A stretch of DNA of 50,646 nucleotides, taken from the NCBI GenBank assembly GCA_003460745.1, contig QTVU01000021.1, positions 1-50,646 on the forward strand. Direction: 5' to 3'. Position numbers and translations under genes: made by a program. This document shows positions 9,675 through 18,120 of this stretch, piece after piece. Numbering within the stretch: the stretch's first letter is position 1; each line of letters begins with the position of its first letter. The notes under the pieces were generated by a model, which saw only the letters and a program-made list of their open reading frames with translations, made no database searches and was not told where the DNA came from. This DNA is from Firmicutes bacterium AM55-24TS. GTDB taxonomy: Bacteria > Bacillota > Clostridia > UBA1381.

Positions 9675-10637
9675 ATGAATATAATTGAAGTTGCTTATAA
9701 ATGGCACGGTGGCTTTACAAAGCGTTCACGCACAGATTTTATAGCGTTACATCACGCAGAAGCAGTTAAATGTACTCCACAAGATATACACAGTTGGCAC
9801 GTCTCAAATGGTTGGACAGGCATCGGTTATCATTTCTTTGTGCGTAAAGACGGCACAATTTATCGTGGTCGTCCGCTTGATGTGGTTGGTGCTCACGTTC
9901 AAGGTATGAACAGTTGTTCTATTGGCATTTGTGCTGAAGGTGATTATCATACAAAAGAAAAGACAATGCCACAAGCACAAAAGAAATCTATTATCGAGTT
10001 ATGTCAATATCTTAAAAAGAATTATTATCCAAATGCAAAGATAGTTGGACATAGAGAAATCGGTGACAGTAATTGTCCTGGTCGATATTATCCACTTGAT
10101 GAAATTAAATTTGCTGTTGCCGGAGGAATTACTGTTCAAGCAGAAAATCCTCAAAAGATTGCTTTGGATAAGTTGGTAATGAAGGGTATTATTACAGATG
10201 CATCTCAATGGGTACTTACTGATTTCTTGACAAATGCAAAGGCAGTTAGAGTTCTCGACCTGCTTTCAGGCGGTACTTGGACAAGCGAGAAAACAAATTC
10301 AAGTATTCATTGGGCTCAGCCAAATGTCATCTCTTTAGCATCTAAGGATGGTGGTTCTTCGGACGGAACAAAAGTCATTGAAGATATTGACGGAATGGTT
10401 AATAAACTAAATGTCTGGATTTCTAAGGCTACACTATTGGTTTTGGTTGATAAGCTTACAGGCGGCACAAAAGAAAAATACAAGAATAGAAAAACAGACC
10501 ATTGGGGCAGAAATTGTCTTGATAGCCTTTGTGACAAAGGCATAATTACAGACGTTAAGTATTGGGACTCCGATTTCGAATCTACAGTAGAAAACGGAGT
10601 TTTTTTAGTGCTTTGTTGTAATGCGTTTGGTCTTTGA
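9675..10637 (+). CDS. Endolysin, N-acetylmuramoyl-L-alanine amidase (Amidase_2)
   Basis: A 320-residue lysin. ATG 9675 is chosen because AAAGGAAG lies just upstream. Residues 1-150 form a T7-lysozyme-type zinc amidase that cuts the bond between muramic acid and the stem peptide: FIALHHAEA holds the first zinc His, GYHFFVRKDGTIYRGRP the core strand, and VGHREIGDSNCPG the second His and the Cys ligand. The C-terminal half has two similar repeats (LDKLVMKGIITDASQW and LDSLCDKGIITDVKYW) that resemble wall-binding repeats. Unusually, phage fibre-like genes continue downstream of it. Confidence 0.93.
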   Translation: MNIIEVAYKWHGGFTKRSRTDFIALHHAEAVKCTPQDIHSWHVSNGWTGIGYHFFVRKDGTIYRGRPLDVVGAHVQGMNSCSIGICAEGDYHTKEKTMPQAQKKSIIELCQYLKKNYYPNAKIVGHREIGDSNCPGRYYPLDEIKFAVAGGITVQAENPQKIALDKLVMKGIITDASQWVLTDFLTNAKAVRVLDLLSGGTWTSEKTNSSIHWAQPNVISLASKDGGSSDGTKVIEDIDGMVNKLNVWISKATLLVLVDKLTGGTKEKYKNRKTDHWGRNCLDSLCDKGIITDVKYWDSDFESTVENGVFLVLCCNAFGL

Positions 10638-10648
10638 GGGAGGGTTTA

Positions 10649-11328
10649 ATGTACACGATTACTCTATTAAACGATAGAAGATTATATGGAGCTCACAAAG
10701 AAGCAATTATGCAGTATGACAATATGGTCGGTAAAATTCAATTTTTAATTCCACAAACATATGACGGAAATGATATGAGAAATTTTACGACTGTATCATT
10801 GGAATATATCTCCCCTATTTCTCATTTGTATAAGCAAGAATTTTTAACTTTATCTGAGGAATTGGTAGAATATGCTGATGAACAATATTTAGAATATTTG
10901 CTTCCTATTGGCTCAAAAATGACTGCTGAAAATGGGGATATTGAATTACAACTATCGTTTTACCAAGTTATATGGACGAAGATGGTGTAGTTCAAGACCC
11001 TGTTCTGAAAACACAATCTTGTAGGGTAAAAATTATTCCTACAAAGAACTGGGCTCAATTTATACCGTCAGAATCTATGGCGGCACTTGACCAACGTATT
11101 GCTCAGTTGATTGCTTTGGAAGAAGAAATTACCGAATTACAAGGACAGATTATTGAACATCATGACAATTTTATAAATGATGATGTTATTTCTGATAAGA
11201 CAACATATTCGTCAAAGAAGATTGAAGAATTTATAGATAAGAATGAACTTGATGAAACCGTTGAAAATATAACAAATACTGAAAAACAAACAATCTCTGA
11301 TGAAGAGATAGAAAATCTATTTAAATAA
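10649..11328 (+). pseudogene. Phage baseplate or fibre protein, split by a one-base deletion
   Basis: ATG 10649 follows GGGAGGG. The frame stops at 10990 while the matching sequence continues in another frame from 10972 to 11328. Adding one A near 10970 (GTTATATGG to GTTAATATGG) gives a single protein of about 226 residues that crosses the break as SFYQVNMDEDGVVQD. The N-terminal 110 residues have a BppU-like beta-sandwich pattern. The C-terminal part is a coiled coil (LDQRIAQLIALEEEITELQG) ending in ISDEEIENLFK, a tail motif shared with the next protein. Likely a baseplate upper or fibre-anchor protein. Confidence 0.7.
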
Positions 11329-11335
11329 TTTAGGA

Positions 11336-11376
11336 TAAATCGCATTATGCCGGCTAACAATGCGTTTTATTATATA
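11336..11376 (+). terminator. Weak hairpin between phage genes
   Basis: CGCATT (near 11341) and AATGCG (near 11359) pair around a 12-base loop and are followed by TTTTATT. It is a modest terminator candidate, or just a hairpin that separates transcripts. Confidence 0.4.
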
Positions 11377-11418
11377 CATAACTTATACACTTTCATTAAA
11401 TTCAAGGAGGAAATTAGA

Positions 11419-12258
11419 ATGGCAAACGAAACACAAAAGTTTTTAAGTTACGCAGGTCTTGGTACATATGACAGTAAAATCAAAGCTTATATTGTAGATA
11501 AGGCTGACACTGCCAAGACATCTGCTATCGCAGCAGACGCGGTTGTAGTTACTACAGATGTAACAACAGAAGGATATGCAAAGTCTTATACCTTCACTCA
11601 GAATGGTGCAACTATTGCTACGGTTGATATTCCAAAGGATATGGTCGTATCAAGTGGTAAAGTGGTTGTTAACCCTGAAGGGCAGGATGAAGGCACATAC
11701 CTTGAATTGACACTATCTAATGCAACAAGTGACAAAGTTTATATTAATGTTGGTAAGCTTGTAGACATTTACACTGCAAAAGCCAATGCAACTCAGGTTC
11801 AGATTGCTATTGATTCTGCAACAAGAGAAGTTAGTGCCACAATTGTTGCTGGTGGTGTAGGTTCAACAGAACTTGCTGACGGTGCAGTTATTACTGCTAA
11901 GATTGGTGATGCTCAAGTTACAAAAGCAAAATTAGGCACTGATGTACAAGCTTCTATTGATAAAGCCGATTCTGCAATTCAGTCGGTTGCTACCGGTAAA
12001 ACAGACGGTACAGTCGCTGTCGATGGCACAGATGTTTTAGTTGCAGGTTTAAAGTCTGCCGCATATGCTGAAACAACGGCTTTTGATGCGGCTGGTGTTG
12101 CAGATACAAAAGTAAAAGAACTTGCTGATGGTGCAGTAAAAACAAATACAAGTGATATTTCAACACTAAAAACAAAAGTGGCTGATCTTGAATCTGTTGC
12201 TATTGAAGCAATCTCAACAGATGAAATAAATGCTCTATTTACAAAAGTGACTGAATAA
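11419..12258 (+). CDS. Phage fibre or receptor-region protein
   Basis: A 279-residue protein; ATG 11419 has AAGGAGG at 11403-11409. The start (TQKFLSYAGLGTYDSKIKAY) is a motif I associate with tail-fibre-region proteins of Clostridia phages. The middle is beta-rich and alanine-rich with repeats of the form GSTELADGAVITAKIGDAQV, typical of trimeric fibres. It ends in AISTDEINALFTKVTE, similar to the end of the preceding protein. Function inferred: part of the host-binding assembly. Confidence 0.75.
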   Translation: MANETQKFLSYAGLGTYDSKIKAYIVDKADTAKTSAIAADAVVVTTDVTTEGYAKSYTFTQNGATIATVDIPKDMVVSSGKVVVNPEGQDEGTYLELTLSNATSDKVYINVGKLVDIYTAKANATQVQIAIDSATREVSATIVAGGVGSTELADGAVITAKIGDAQVTKAKLGTDVQASIDKADSAIQSVATGKTDGTVAVDGTDVLVAGLKSAAYAETTAFDAAGVADTKVKELADGAVKTNTSDISTLKTKVADLESVAIEAISTDEINALFTKVTE

Positions 12259-12295
12259 TTTATTCTCTGATTAATTCAAAGTAATACATATTTCT

Positions 12296-12324
12296 AAGGG
12301 AAGGGTGACGACTCTTCCCTTTTT
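12296..12324 (+). terminator. Intrinsic terminator
   Basis: AAGGGAAG (12296-12303) pairs with CTTCCCTT (12314-12321) around a ten-base loop, followed by T-rich sequence. It ends the transcript of the preceding phage gene. Confidence 0.85.
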
Positions 12325-12383
12325 GTATTGCTTGATACTATATGTTTTTGCAAAAATATATAACTCGTTTTGGAGGAAAGAAA

Positions 12384-12530
12384 ATGGAAGAAAAGAAATT
12401 TTTAGATTTAAATGGTTTAAAAATAGTTGTAAATAACATCGAGAACGAGATAGATGGAAATAAGGCTGACATATCTTTTACTGATGATACTACTTATGAA
12501 CCGTTAGAAGAAACGGAGGCAAGTTCGTAA
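12384..12530 (+). CDS. Short phage protein with fibre-type N-terminal motif
   Basis: A 48-residue protein with ribosome site GGAGG at 12372-12376. KKFLDLNGLKIVVNNIENEI resembles the N-terminal motif of the protein at 11419 (KFL...GL...I...I), so it may be a truncated or separate anchor piece for the next gene. It overlaps that gene by one base (TAATG). Confidence 0.65.
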   Translation: MEEKKFLDLNGLKIVVNNIENEIDGNKADISFTDDTTYEPLEETEASS

Positions 12531-13204
12531 TGGCTATGTCTCTTAAAGAAAGCTTGGAAAGCTTAAAAAATCAAACATCTGCATACACTCCGGCGGTAAT
12601 GATGCTTGAACCAAATACTGAACCAGAGATAACAGTTGATATGGACAATAGAACGATTACTGTTCCATCTGAATTGCAGACAATAGGTGTAGCCACTGAA
12701 AATAATGCCGAAACAGTTTACATTCGTGTTCCGTCTATTACATTTGACGGAATTAATTTAACTGATAAGACTGCCTATATCTATTTTGTGAATGCTGGCA
12801 AAGAAGTGAATATTTACAAAGTGACAGATGTTGTCGTTGAAGATAGTTCTATTAAACTTGGATGGACAATTACTAATGACGTTACTCGTTATGCAGGAAC
12901 GGTATCATTCTCTTTGGCGTTTGAGTTGGATAATTCATATAAATGGACAACCACACCTGCTACTTTAACGGTTCTTAAAGGATTGGACATTGACCAAACA
13001 ATTTCAAAGCAAGACACCGCTATTGTATCTGCTCTATATGACAAGGTTAATGCTCTTAATACCAAGGTAGACAATGCCGTAAATTCAATGGATAATTCAG
13101 TTGCAACAATCAACACATTGCAGAGTGCTATACAATCGTTGCAGTCGGAATTAAACTACATAAAAGAACACGTTGTTTACGTGATAGATGATATTGAAAA
13201 TTAG
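12530..13204 (+). CDS. Phage baseplate upper protein-like (BppU type)
   Basis: A 224-residue protein, translationally coupled to the short gene before it. Residues 25-150 show the beta-sandwich pattern of BppU-like domains (VYIRVPSITFDGINLTDKTA, then GTVSFSLAFEL and WTTTPATLTVLKGLDI). Residues 150-224 form a coiled coil (IVSALYDKVNALNTKVDNAV). Such proteins attach receptor-binding fibres to the baseplate. Family assignment comes from pattern and context. Confidence 0.7.
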   Translation: MAMSLKESLESLKNQTSAYTPAVMMLEPNTEPEITVDMDNRTITVPSELQTIGVATENNAETVYIRVPSITFDGINLTDKTAYIYFVNAGKEVNIYKVTDVVVEDSSIKLGWTITNDVTRYAGTVSFSLAFELDNSYKWTTTPATLTVLKGLDIDQTISKQDTAIVSALYDKVNALNTKVDNAVNSMDNSVATINTLQSAIQSLQSELNYIKEHVVYVIDDIEN

Positions 13205-13218
13205 AAAGGAGGAACTTA

Positions 13219-14724
13219 ATGGCTAAAGCAAAATATTTTACACAAAATAAGGAAAAAATATATCCTATATCACACACCAAAGCAGTATATGATGGCAATG
13301 GTAAAGTCTTAGAGGATAGATTGACTGAAGATGAAACTGCAATTTCAAGCCTACAAACGGACGTAAAAGGCAAAGCCGACAAGACTGATGTAGACAATAA
13401 GCTAAACTCAAATAGTGCCATTTCTGACACTACTGTGGCTTTCACAGAGGCTTCAGTAAGGGAAAATATTGTTTCAAATGAAAAGAGTTCTACTCTATTT
13501 GGTAAAGTTCAAAAATGGTTCTCTGATTTAAAAAAAGTTGCTTTTACGGGTAGTTATAACGATTTGATTGATACTCCGTCAAATGCTACTACTACCATTA
13601 ATGGTTTAATGTCGTCAAGCGATAAAATAAAATTAAACGGAATATCAAGTAATGCAAATAACTATATTCACCCCACTACATCTGGCAATAAACACATACC
13701 AAGTGGAGGCTCATCAGGTCAAATATTGAAATGGTCGGCAGATGGCACTGCTATATGGGGAACTGAAAAAACATATAGTAATGCTACTACTTCAAGTTCA
13801 GGGTTGATGAGTGCAAGCGACAAAACAGACCTCGATGCTTGTGTAGAAACTTTAAGTGCCGATGCGTCTATGTTTCTTAGTTCCATTAAATCTCCAGCTC
13901 CTGCTGAATTTGAATTTGTTGAAACTTTATCATTAAGTAATTTAACTTTAACAGGTGATGTAGTATTTTCCGATACGGGTTTATTTAATGGATATGCTTC
14001 ATTAACTGAAATCACATCAGGACTTAATGATATTTTTCAAAAGAATATTGATAACGGATTTGATTTTGTTTACTATATGGTACATAATACAAGCAGTAAA
14101 CGATTTGAATTTTCCGCTACTGACCCATTGTATATATCCAGTAGTCAGGGTGGCAAATGGTATTACGACGGCAATGAGATAGCCACTAAGTCTGATATCC
14201 CAAGTACGTCTGATTTCCTTAAAACATCTGGCGGTACTTTATCTGGTAATACAACTTTGACTTCAGGATATGGTTTCTTGTCAAGTTATAGTAGTAACCT
14301 TAAATTACTAAGAGTGAATTCAAGTTCAAATTACTTCGGCGAACAAGGTGGAGCTACTGCAATGTATAACTATTTTGGTTATAGAAATAGTGCCAATACA
14401 ACTACAATAACTAATCATTTTGGTAGTAGTTATAATTCATCTTATAAGACAAATCTTAGCAACTATTACGGAAGATATGCTGCCACAAACTATTTCGGTT
14501 CAAGTGCTACAACAAATTATTTCGGCGATAGTTCAACTACATCATATTACAGGGGTAATACTATATACCTTGGTAGCTCAATATCTTATCCTGTGTATAT
14601 GCAAGGCAGCACTTCATATAGAGTTGTAGGAACAACTACTGGATACAACACTAAAATCCATGTGGCAAGTTCACAACCAAGTAATATGGCGGTAGGAGAT
14701 ATATGGTTTAAAATACCATCTTAA
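13219..14724 (+). CDS. Phage tail fibre with NYFG-type repeats
   Basis: A 501-residue fibre; ribosome site AAAGGAGG at 13204-13211. Two copies of the common fibre repeat appear (NATTTINGLMSSSDKIKLNG and NATTSSSGLMSASDKTDLDA, about residues 120-215). Residues 370-470 are a serine/threonine/asparagine-rich low-complexity stretch with repeated NYFG or HFG units (SSNYFGEQ, YNYFGYR, TNHFGSS, TNYFGSS, TNYFGDS), consistent with stacked short beta-strands. It probably contacts the host surface together with the next protein. Confidence 0.8.
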   Translation: MAKAKYFTQNKEKIYPISHTKAVYDGNGKVLEDRLTEDETAISSLQTDVKGKADKTDVDNKLNSNSAISDTTVAFTEASVRENIVSNEKSSTLFGKVQKWFSDLKKVAFTGSYNDLIDTPSNATTTINGLMSSSDKIKLNGISSNANNYIHPTTSGNKHIPSGGSSGQILKWSADGTAIWGTEKTYSNATTSSSGLMSASDKTDLDACVETLSADASMFLSSIKSPAPAEFEFVETLSLSNLTLTGDVVFSDTGLFNGYASLTEITSGLNDIFQKNIDNGFDFVYYMVHNTSSKRFEFSATDPLYISSSQGGKWYYDGNEIATKSDIPSTSDFLKTSGGTLSGNTTLTSGYGFLSSYSSNLKLLRVNSSSNYFGEQGGATAMYNYFGYRNSANTTTITNHFGSSYNSSYKTNLSNYYGRYAATNYFGSSATTNYFGDSSTTSYYRGNTIYLGSSISYPVYMQGSTSYRVVGTTTGYNTKIHVASSQPSNMAVGDIWFKIPS

Positions 14725-14740
14725 TGGGAGGTGAAGAATA

Positions 14741-16420
14741 ATGGCAACGGGTTTATGGACAGATTATAAAGCATCATCTTTTGCTGGTGGCAGTGGAACT
14801 TCATCTTCTCCATATCAAATTTCAAATGCTGCCCAATTAGCTTATATGGCTTATTTAGTAAATAGCAATACAACTTATAGAAATAAATATTATCAGCTAA
14901 CTGCTGACATAGATTTATCTGCTCATTATTGGTATCCTATTGGTAAAGAAAACTATTCTTTTAATGGTACGTTTGATGGACAGTATCATACTATTTCAAA
15001 CATGACAATAGATAACACGGTAACAGGTATGGGTGTAAAATACTTGGGTCTTTTTGGTTATATAGGTAAATACAATTTAACTGTCACTATAAAAAATTTA
15101 TTTATGAATAACGCTATGATAACAGATAGCTCTGCTACTTATACGTCTTTTTTGGTAGGACACAATGGAGATAAATTATATTTAAATAATATTTCTATTG
15201 ATAATTCAGAACTTGTTTATGCAAGCAGTACAACTGTTTCTACTACGGGAACTTATTTTGGAGGGCTTGTGGGATATTCTAATAATTTGTTATCAATAGA
15301 TAATGCCAATATATATAAAACAAACATTCGTAGTAATAAGGAAATGATTGGCGGTTGTATTGGTTATTGTAACAACACTGGTTCTCTTACAATAACCAAT
15401 GTGAACAGTATTATTGACGAACTGATGACTTCTAACACCGTGGCTAAATTAGGTGGGCTTGTAGGAGAAGTTGAAATTAAAACTGGTTCGTATATTACTA
15501 TTCAATACATATCTGTGTATATAAAAGATAGTGCTGGGTCAGGCTCGTATTATGGAGGATTAATCGGATATGTTGTTCAATATTCGTCTTATTACACAAC
15601 ATATCTTAAAATTTTAGACTCCATAACAGACGTTACTTTAATTCTATCAAAGGGGACGTTTAAGACGTATGTTGGTGGTTGGAAATATAGTCCTGTAGAA
15701 AGTACCATTAAGTCAAGAATGAGTAATCTTTGGTATAACAGTAACTCAACAAATAATAACGGTGCATATAGTGGATTATTTACTTCGACTGATAGTACAG
15801 ATGTTGTTACAGCGGTAGATTTTTCAGCAAGTAATTCGGCGACAGTAAATTCAGACTGGAGCTCAACTCTACGAATTTATAACGCTGCATACCATCTTGC
15901 TTGTCGTAAGTTCTCGGTAGAAACGTTGCAGTCTGGTTCAGTTACTTATCGGAATATTATTTTGCTTAATGATATGTATACACGAAAACATTCTCTAGTT
16001 CCTATTAAAATGTTGTTGATTATGGATATGGGTGGCGACAATCCATATGAAGAAAATTTAACAACAGGAAAATATTTCTTGGTAACTGGAACTTCTTTTA
16101 CATTGCCAAAGGCAGATAAATATTCGTATCTTGAACAAAAATTAAATTTACGTAGTTTAACTGACTCAGACAAATATTTATCTAAATCTCTAGAATCAGA
16201 AGCTACTTCTGTATATTATTCACCAAGTGATACGATTAACAATATTACTACGGATATTTATTTGTGGACAGATAGTATAGATACAACAAAGATACTTACC
16301 TACAAAAAAGACAACAGCACAATCGTCAATATTGAGGATATTTATGATAAAACAACATCATCAACAATGAAAGTGATAACCGACTATAAGTACAGAAAAG
16401 ATAGTTCAACAATGGTATAA
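14741..16420 (+). CDS. Phage receptor-binding protein with GLUG-like beta-helix
   Basis: A 559-residue protein starting at ATG 14741 after GGGAGGTG. The N-terminus (FAGGSGTSSSPYQISNAAQL) is the pattern that opens many GLUG-repeat surface proteins of gut Clostridia. Residues 40-320 contain repeats of the form YLGLFGYIG, YFGGLVGYSNN, KLGGLVGEVE, YYGGLIGYV, consistent with a right-handed beta-helix. Such domains bind or modify carbohydrates, so it probably recognises the host wall polymer. The last 150 residues look like an irregular beta domain. Its likeness to chromosomal surface proteins suggests domain exchange between host and phage. Confidence 0.78.
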   Translation: MATGLWTDYKASSFAGGSGTSSSPYQISNAAQLAYMAYLVNSNTTYRNKYYQLTADIDLSAHYWYPIGKENYSFNGTFDGQYHTISNMTIDNTVTGMGVKYLGLFGYIGKYNLTVTIKNLFMNNAMITDSSATYTSFLVGHNGDKLYLNNISIDNSELVYASSTTVSTTGTYFGGLVGYSNNLLSIDNANIYKTNIRSNKEMIGGCIGYCNNTGSLTITNVNSIIDELMTSNTVAKLGGLVGEVEIKTGSYITIQYISVYIKDSAGSGSYYGGLIGYVVQYSSYYTTYLKILDSITDVTLILSKGTFKTYVGGWKYSPVESTIKSRMSNLWYNSNSTNNNGAYSGLFTSTDSTDVVTAVDFSASNSATVNSDWSSTLRIYNAAYHLACRKFSVETLQSGSVTYRNIILLNDMYTRKHSLVPIKMLLIMDMGGDNPYEENLTTGKYFLVTGTSFTLPKADKYSYLEQKLNLRSLTDSDKYLSKSLESEATSVYYSPSDTINNITTDIYLWTDSIDTTKILTYKKDNSTIVNIEDIYDKTTSSTMKVITDYKYRKDSSTMV

Positions 16421-16433
16421 AGGGGTGATTAAT

Positions 16434-16856
16434 TTGTTAATTATTAATGATAAAATTCAAATTCAAGAAGGTGAAGAAATTTATGAAAGAGATTTTTTCA
16501 CAAGAGGAGCTAAGAGAAAATGTATTCAAATAGAAATTCCAAAACAAGATGGAGTAACATATGAAACACTTGTAAGTGCATTTACGGATGGTATTTCTAT
16601 TGTTAGACGATTGACGAAAACAAGAATTGTTTCTCATCTTGTATCAGAGGCTACTGAAACAGAAGACGCAGTTTATGAAGATATTGCTGAAGAATATAAT
16701 AAAGATTATTCTTTGACAAATTTTGTAGTAGCTGGTGATATTATTGATAAGAGAGATGGTTCATTTGTTGTTTATATGGGAGTTAAAACAGAGACTGAAA
16801 TACTCGAGGAACAAAACGCTGAGCTTATGTTAACGCTTGTCGGAGGTGAAGAATAA
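16434..16856 (+). CDS. Small phage protein of unknown function
   Basis: A 140-residue protein. I choose TTG 16434 because AAGGGGTG (16420-16427) is optimally spaced before it; a GTG at 16425 would lie inside that site. The protein is acidic and mixed alpha/beta (MLIINDKIQIQEGEEIYERD, later TNFVVAGDIIDKRDGSFVVY). Its place after the receptor-binding protein suggests a fibre-assembly or structural role; no family recognised. Its stop overlaps the next start by one base. Confidence 0.7.
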   Translation: MLIINDKIQIQEGEEIYERDFFTRGAKRKCIQIEIPKQDGVTYETLVSAFTDGISIVRRLTKTRIVSHLVSEATETEDAVYEDIAEEYNKDYSLTNFVVAGDIIDKRDGSFVVYMGVKTETEILEEQNAELMLTLVGGEE

Positions 16857-17011
16857 TGTATTACAATATGATACGAAAATATTATCTTGAAGGTTATGGT
16901 TATCCAAAGAAGTATTACACTGATGTTGATTTAGATAAGTTTGTAGTAAAAGGTATGATAACTAAGGAGCAGGCTGAATCTTTAAAAGTAGAAAAAGGAA
17001 GTGTTGAATAA
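16856..17011 (+). CDS. XkdX-like small phage protein
   Basis: A 51-residue protein with GGAGGTG at 16842-16848. IRKYYLEGYGYPKKYYTDVD followed by LDKFVVKGMITKEQAESL fits the XkdX family: an aromatic N-terminus, then a helix ending in a G-x-I-T-xx-(E/D)xxx pattern. XkdX proteins are small and encoded next to tail fibre and lysis genes in PBSX-like elements; their function is not known to me. It is coupled to its neighbours by TAATG overlaps on both sides. Confidence 0.7.
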   Translation: MYYNMIRKYYLEGYGYPKKYYTDVDLDKFVVKGMITKEQAESLKVEKGSVE

Positions 17012-17163
17012 TGGCTGAAAATGTTGAAAAAACTGTGGAATTTCAAATTGAAGATATGAATACGGTAATAAATTTACTAAACGACATAAGTGTTCGTGGC
17101 AACGATGTAATAAAGTTTGCAAATGTTCTACATATTTTACAAAGCAAAGGTACTATTAAGTAA
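17011..17163 (+). CDS. Very small phage protein
   Basis: A 50-residue protein starting inside the previous stop codon. It is mainly helical (EDMNTVINLLNDISVRGNDV) with no membrane segment. Reading-frame coupling on the upstream side and a separate ribosome site (AAGGAGG) for the next gene support it being real. No family recognised. Confidence 0.65.
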   Translation: MAENVEKTVEFQIEDMNTVINLLNDISVRGNDVIKFANVLHILQSKGTIK

Positions 17164-17180
17164 GACACCAAGGAGGGCTA

Positions 17181-17705
17181 ATGGAAGTAATATCAGAATT
17201 ACAAAATATAGATTTGACTTCGTGGATCATTGTTGGTTTTATGATAATGGCAATCATCGTAACATTCTATGAGGTCATATGTAAAGTATGTGCCATTTTC
17301 AATAAGCCAATAGGAGCAATGAAACAACGAAAGGCTGACCATGCATTGTTAGTTGAGACGGTTCAGGATTTAAAGCAATTACACGAAAAGCACGAAGAAG
17401 ATACTAAGCAGTCAATTAAGCACGATAAGATTATCAAGGAAGAACTTTCGATGCTTACCAATACTGTCAATAGTATTGCTACCAATCTTGAAGATATGGA
17501 GCGAAAAAATAACGAAACCAAAGTTAAGGAATTGAAAGACACTCTTATCAATTATTATAATAAGTATCGTGTAATTGGTGAGTGGTCAAACCTTGAGAAA
17601 GAAGCTTTTTGGGAATTATTTGAGGATTACGAATCCAGAGGCGGCAATGGATTTATACACAGTATTGTTGAGCCTGTTATGCGAGAATTAAAGGTAATTG
17701 ATTAA
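17181..17705 (+). CDS. Phage membrane-anchored coiled-coil protein
   Basis: A 174-residue protein. One transmembrane helix (residues about 15-43) is followed by a long charged coiled coil (residues 60-125, LLVETVQDLKQLHEKHEEDT) and a short C-terminal helical domain (WSNLEKEAFWELFEDYESRG). This single-TM plus coiled-coil layout occurs in lysis-accessory proteins encoded near holins, but the family is not recognised. It is the last gene of the phage cluster. Confidence 0.7.
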   Translation: MEVISELQNIDLTSWIIVGFMIMAIIVTFYEVICKVCAIFNKPIGAMKQRKADHALLVETVQDLKQLHEKHEEDTKQSIKHDKIIKEELSMLTNTVNSIATNLEDMERKNNETKVKELKDTLINYYNKYRVIGEWSNLEKEAFWELFEDYESRGGNGFIHSIVEPVMRELKVID

Positions 17706-17714
17706 AATCCAATA

Positions 17715-17863
17715 ATCGAATATAGCACAAACAACACTTGAGGTTGTTTTGAACGTGGAAGCAAGATGTCGGTTCGCTTTCGGTGTCTTGTGGAGTTCTA
17801 TGGAGGGTTGTGTGATAACCACATAGCGAATAAGTCTTGGACTGAAAGAAAATACACTATAAT
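17715..17863 (+). ncRNA. Candidate structured RNA after the last phage gene
   Basis: This 150-base stretch has no reading frame with a ribosome site but holds three hairpins in a row: 17728-17751 (CAAACAAC with GTTGTTTTG), 17762-17790 (CAAGA with TCTTG, extended by a GU-containing inner stem) and 17799-17825 (TATG...GGTT with AACC...CATA). A strong terminator follows at once. The layout suits a 3' UTR or a small RNA ending at that terminator. No known RNA family recognised. Confidence 0.4.
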
Positions 17864-17864
17864 T

Positions 17865-17902
17865 TAGGGTAGAGGAATTAAGTTTCCCCTACCCTATTTT
17901 TT
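17865..17902 (+). terminator. Strong intrinsic terminator at the end of the prophage
   Basis: TAGGGTAG (17865-17872) pairs with CTACCCTA (17889-17896), with further G-C pairs inside, followed by six T. It ends the late phage transcript before chromosomal rlmN, which runs the other way. Confidence 0.92.
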
Positions 17903-17976
17903 ACGCTTTTCAAGAATAATTTATAGAAATATAGATTTATTTTCCTTTTACTTTTTAGATTATAATAACACCAATT

Positions 17977-18028
17977 TTGATACCAATTTGATACCAATTA
18001 ATTGATAAAAGTTGATACATTTTGATAC
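17977..18028. repeat. Five phased TTGATA(C) repeats at the prophage junction
   Basis: TTGATAC occurs at 17977, 17988, 18012 and 18022, and TTGATAA at 18002. Start-to-start spacings are 11, 14, 10 and 10 bases, close to the helical repeat, so most copies face the same side of the DNA. The array lies in the non-coding gap between the phage terminator and rlmN. Such direct repeats resemble arm-type integrase sites or a multi-site operator; which one is not known. Confidence 0.6.
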
Positions 18029-18085
18029 TTTTAAGCCTTTTAGAATTATTTTCCAATCTTTGAGCCCTTAAAAAATGGCTTAAAA
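18029..18085. repeat. Inverted repeat next to the TTGATAC array
   Basis: TTTTAAGCC (18029-18037) is the exact complement of GGCTTAAAA (18077-18085), and the arms extend inward by three more pairs after one mismatch. It may be part of an attachment site, or a loose terminator for rlmN, although no T run follows on the minus strand. Confidence 0.45.
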
Positions 18086-18120
18086 TAAAGGTTTCTGAGG
18101 ATTTTAAATTATTTTTGATA

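Larger units (their letters stand above)
2096..18085 (+). mobile_element. Prophage tail, fibre and lysis module (left part missing)
   Basis: Closely packed + strand genes with stop-start overlaps run from 2096 to 17705: tail proteins, a baseplate-hub-like protein, fibres, a holin, an amidase and an XkdX-like protein. There is no terminase, portal, capsid, integrase or repressor, so only the late distal part is present. The left part is cut by the IS607 element or the contig end. The right boundary lies between the terminator at 17902 and the chromosomal rlmN gene ending at 18121. It could be a complete phage elsewhere, a decayed prophage or a tailocin-like particle; this window cannot tell. 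Confidence 0.85.

Noticed and set aside
17977..18028. TTGATAC repeats as a small CRISPR array
   Set aside because: The repeats are only 7 bases with 3-7 base gaps; there are no spacers and no cas genes.
17706..18120. tRNA gene as prophage attachment site
   Set aside because: No cloverleaf, CCA-type end or T-loop sequence is visible in the gap.
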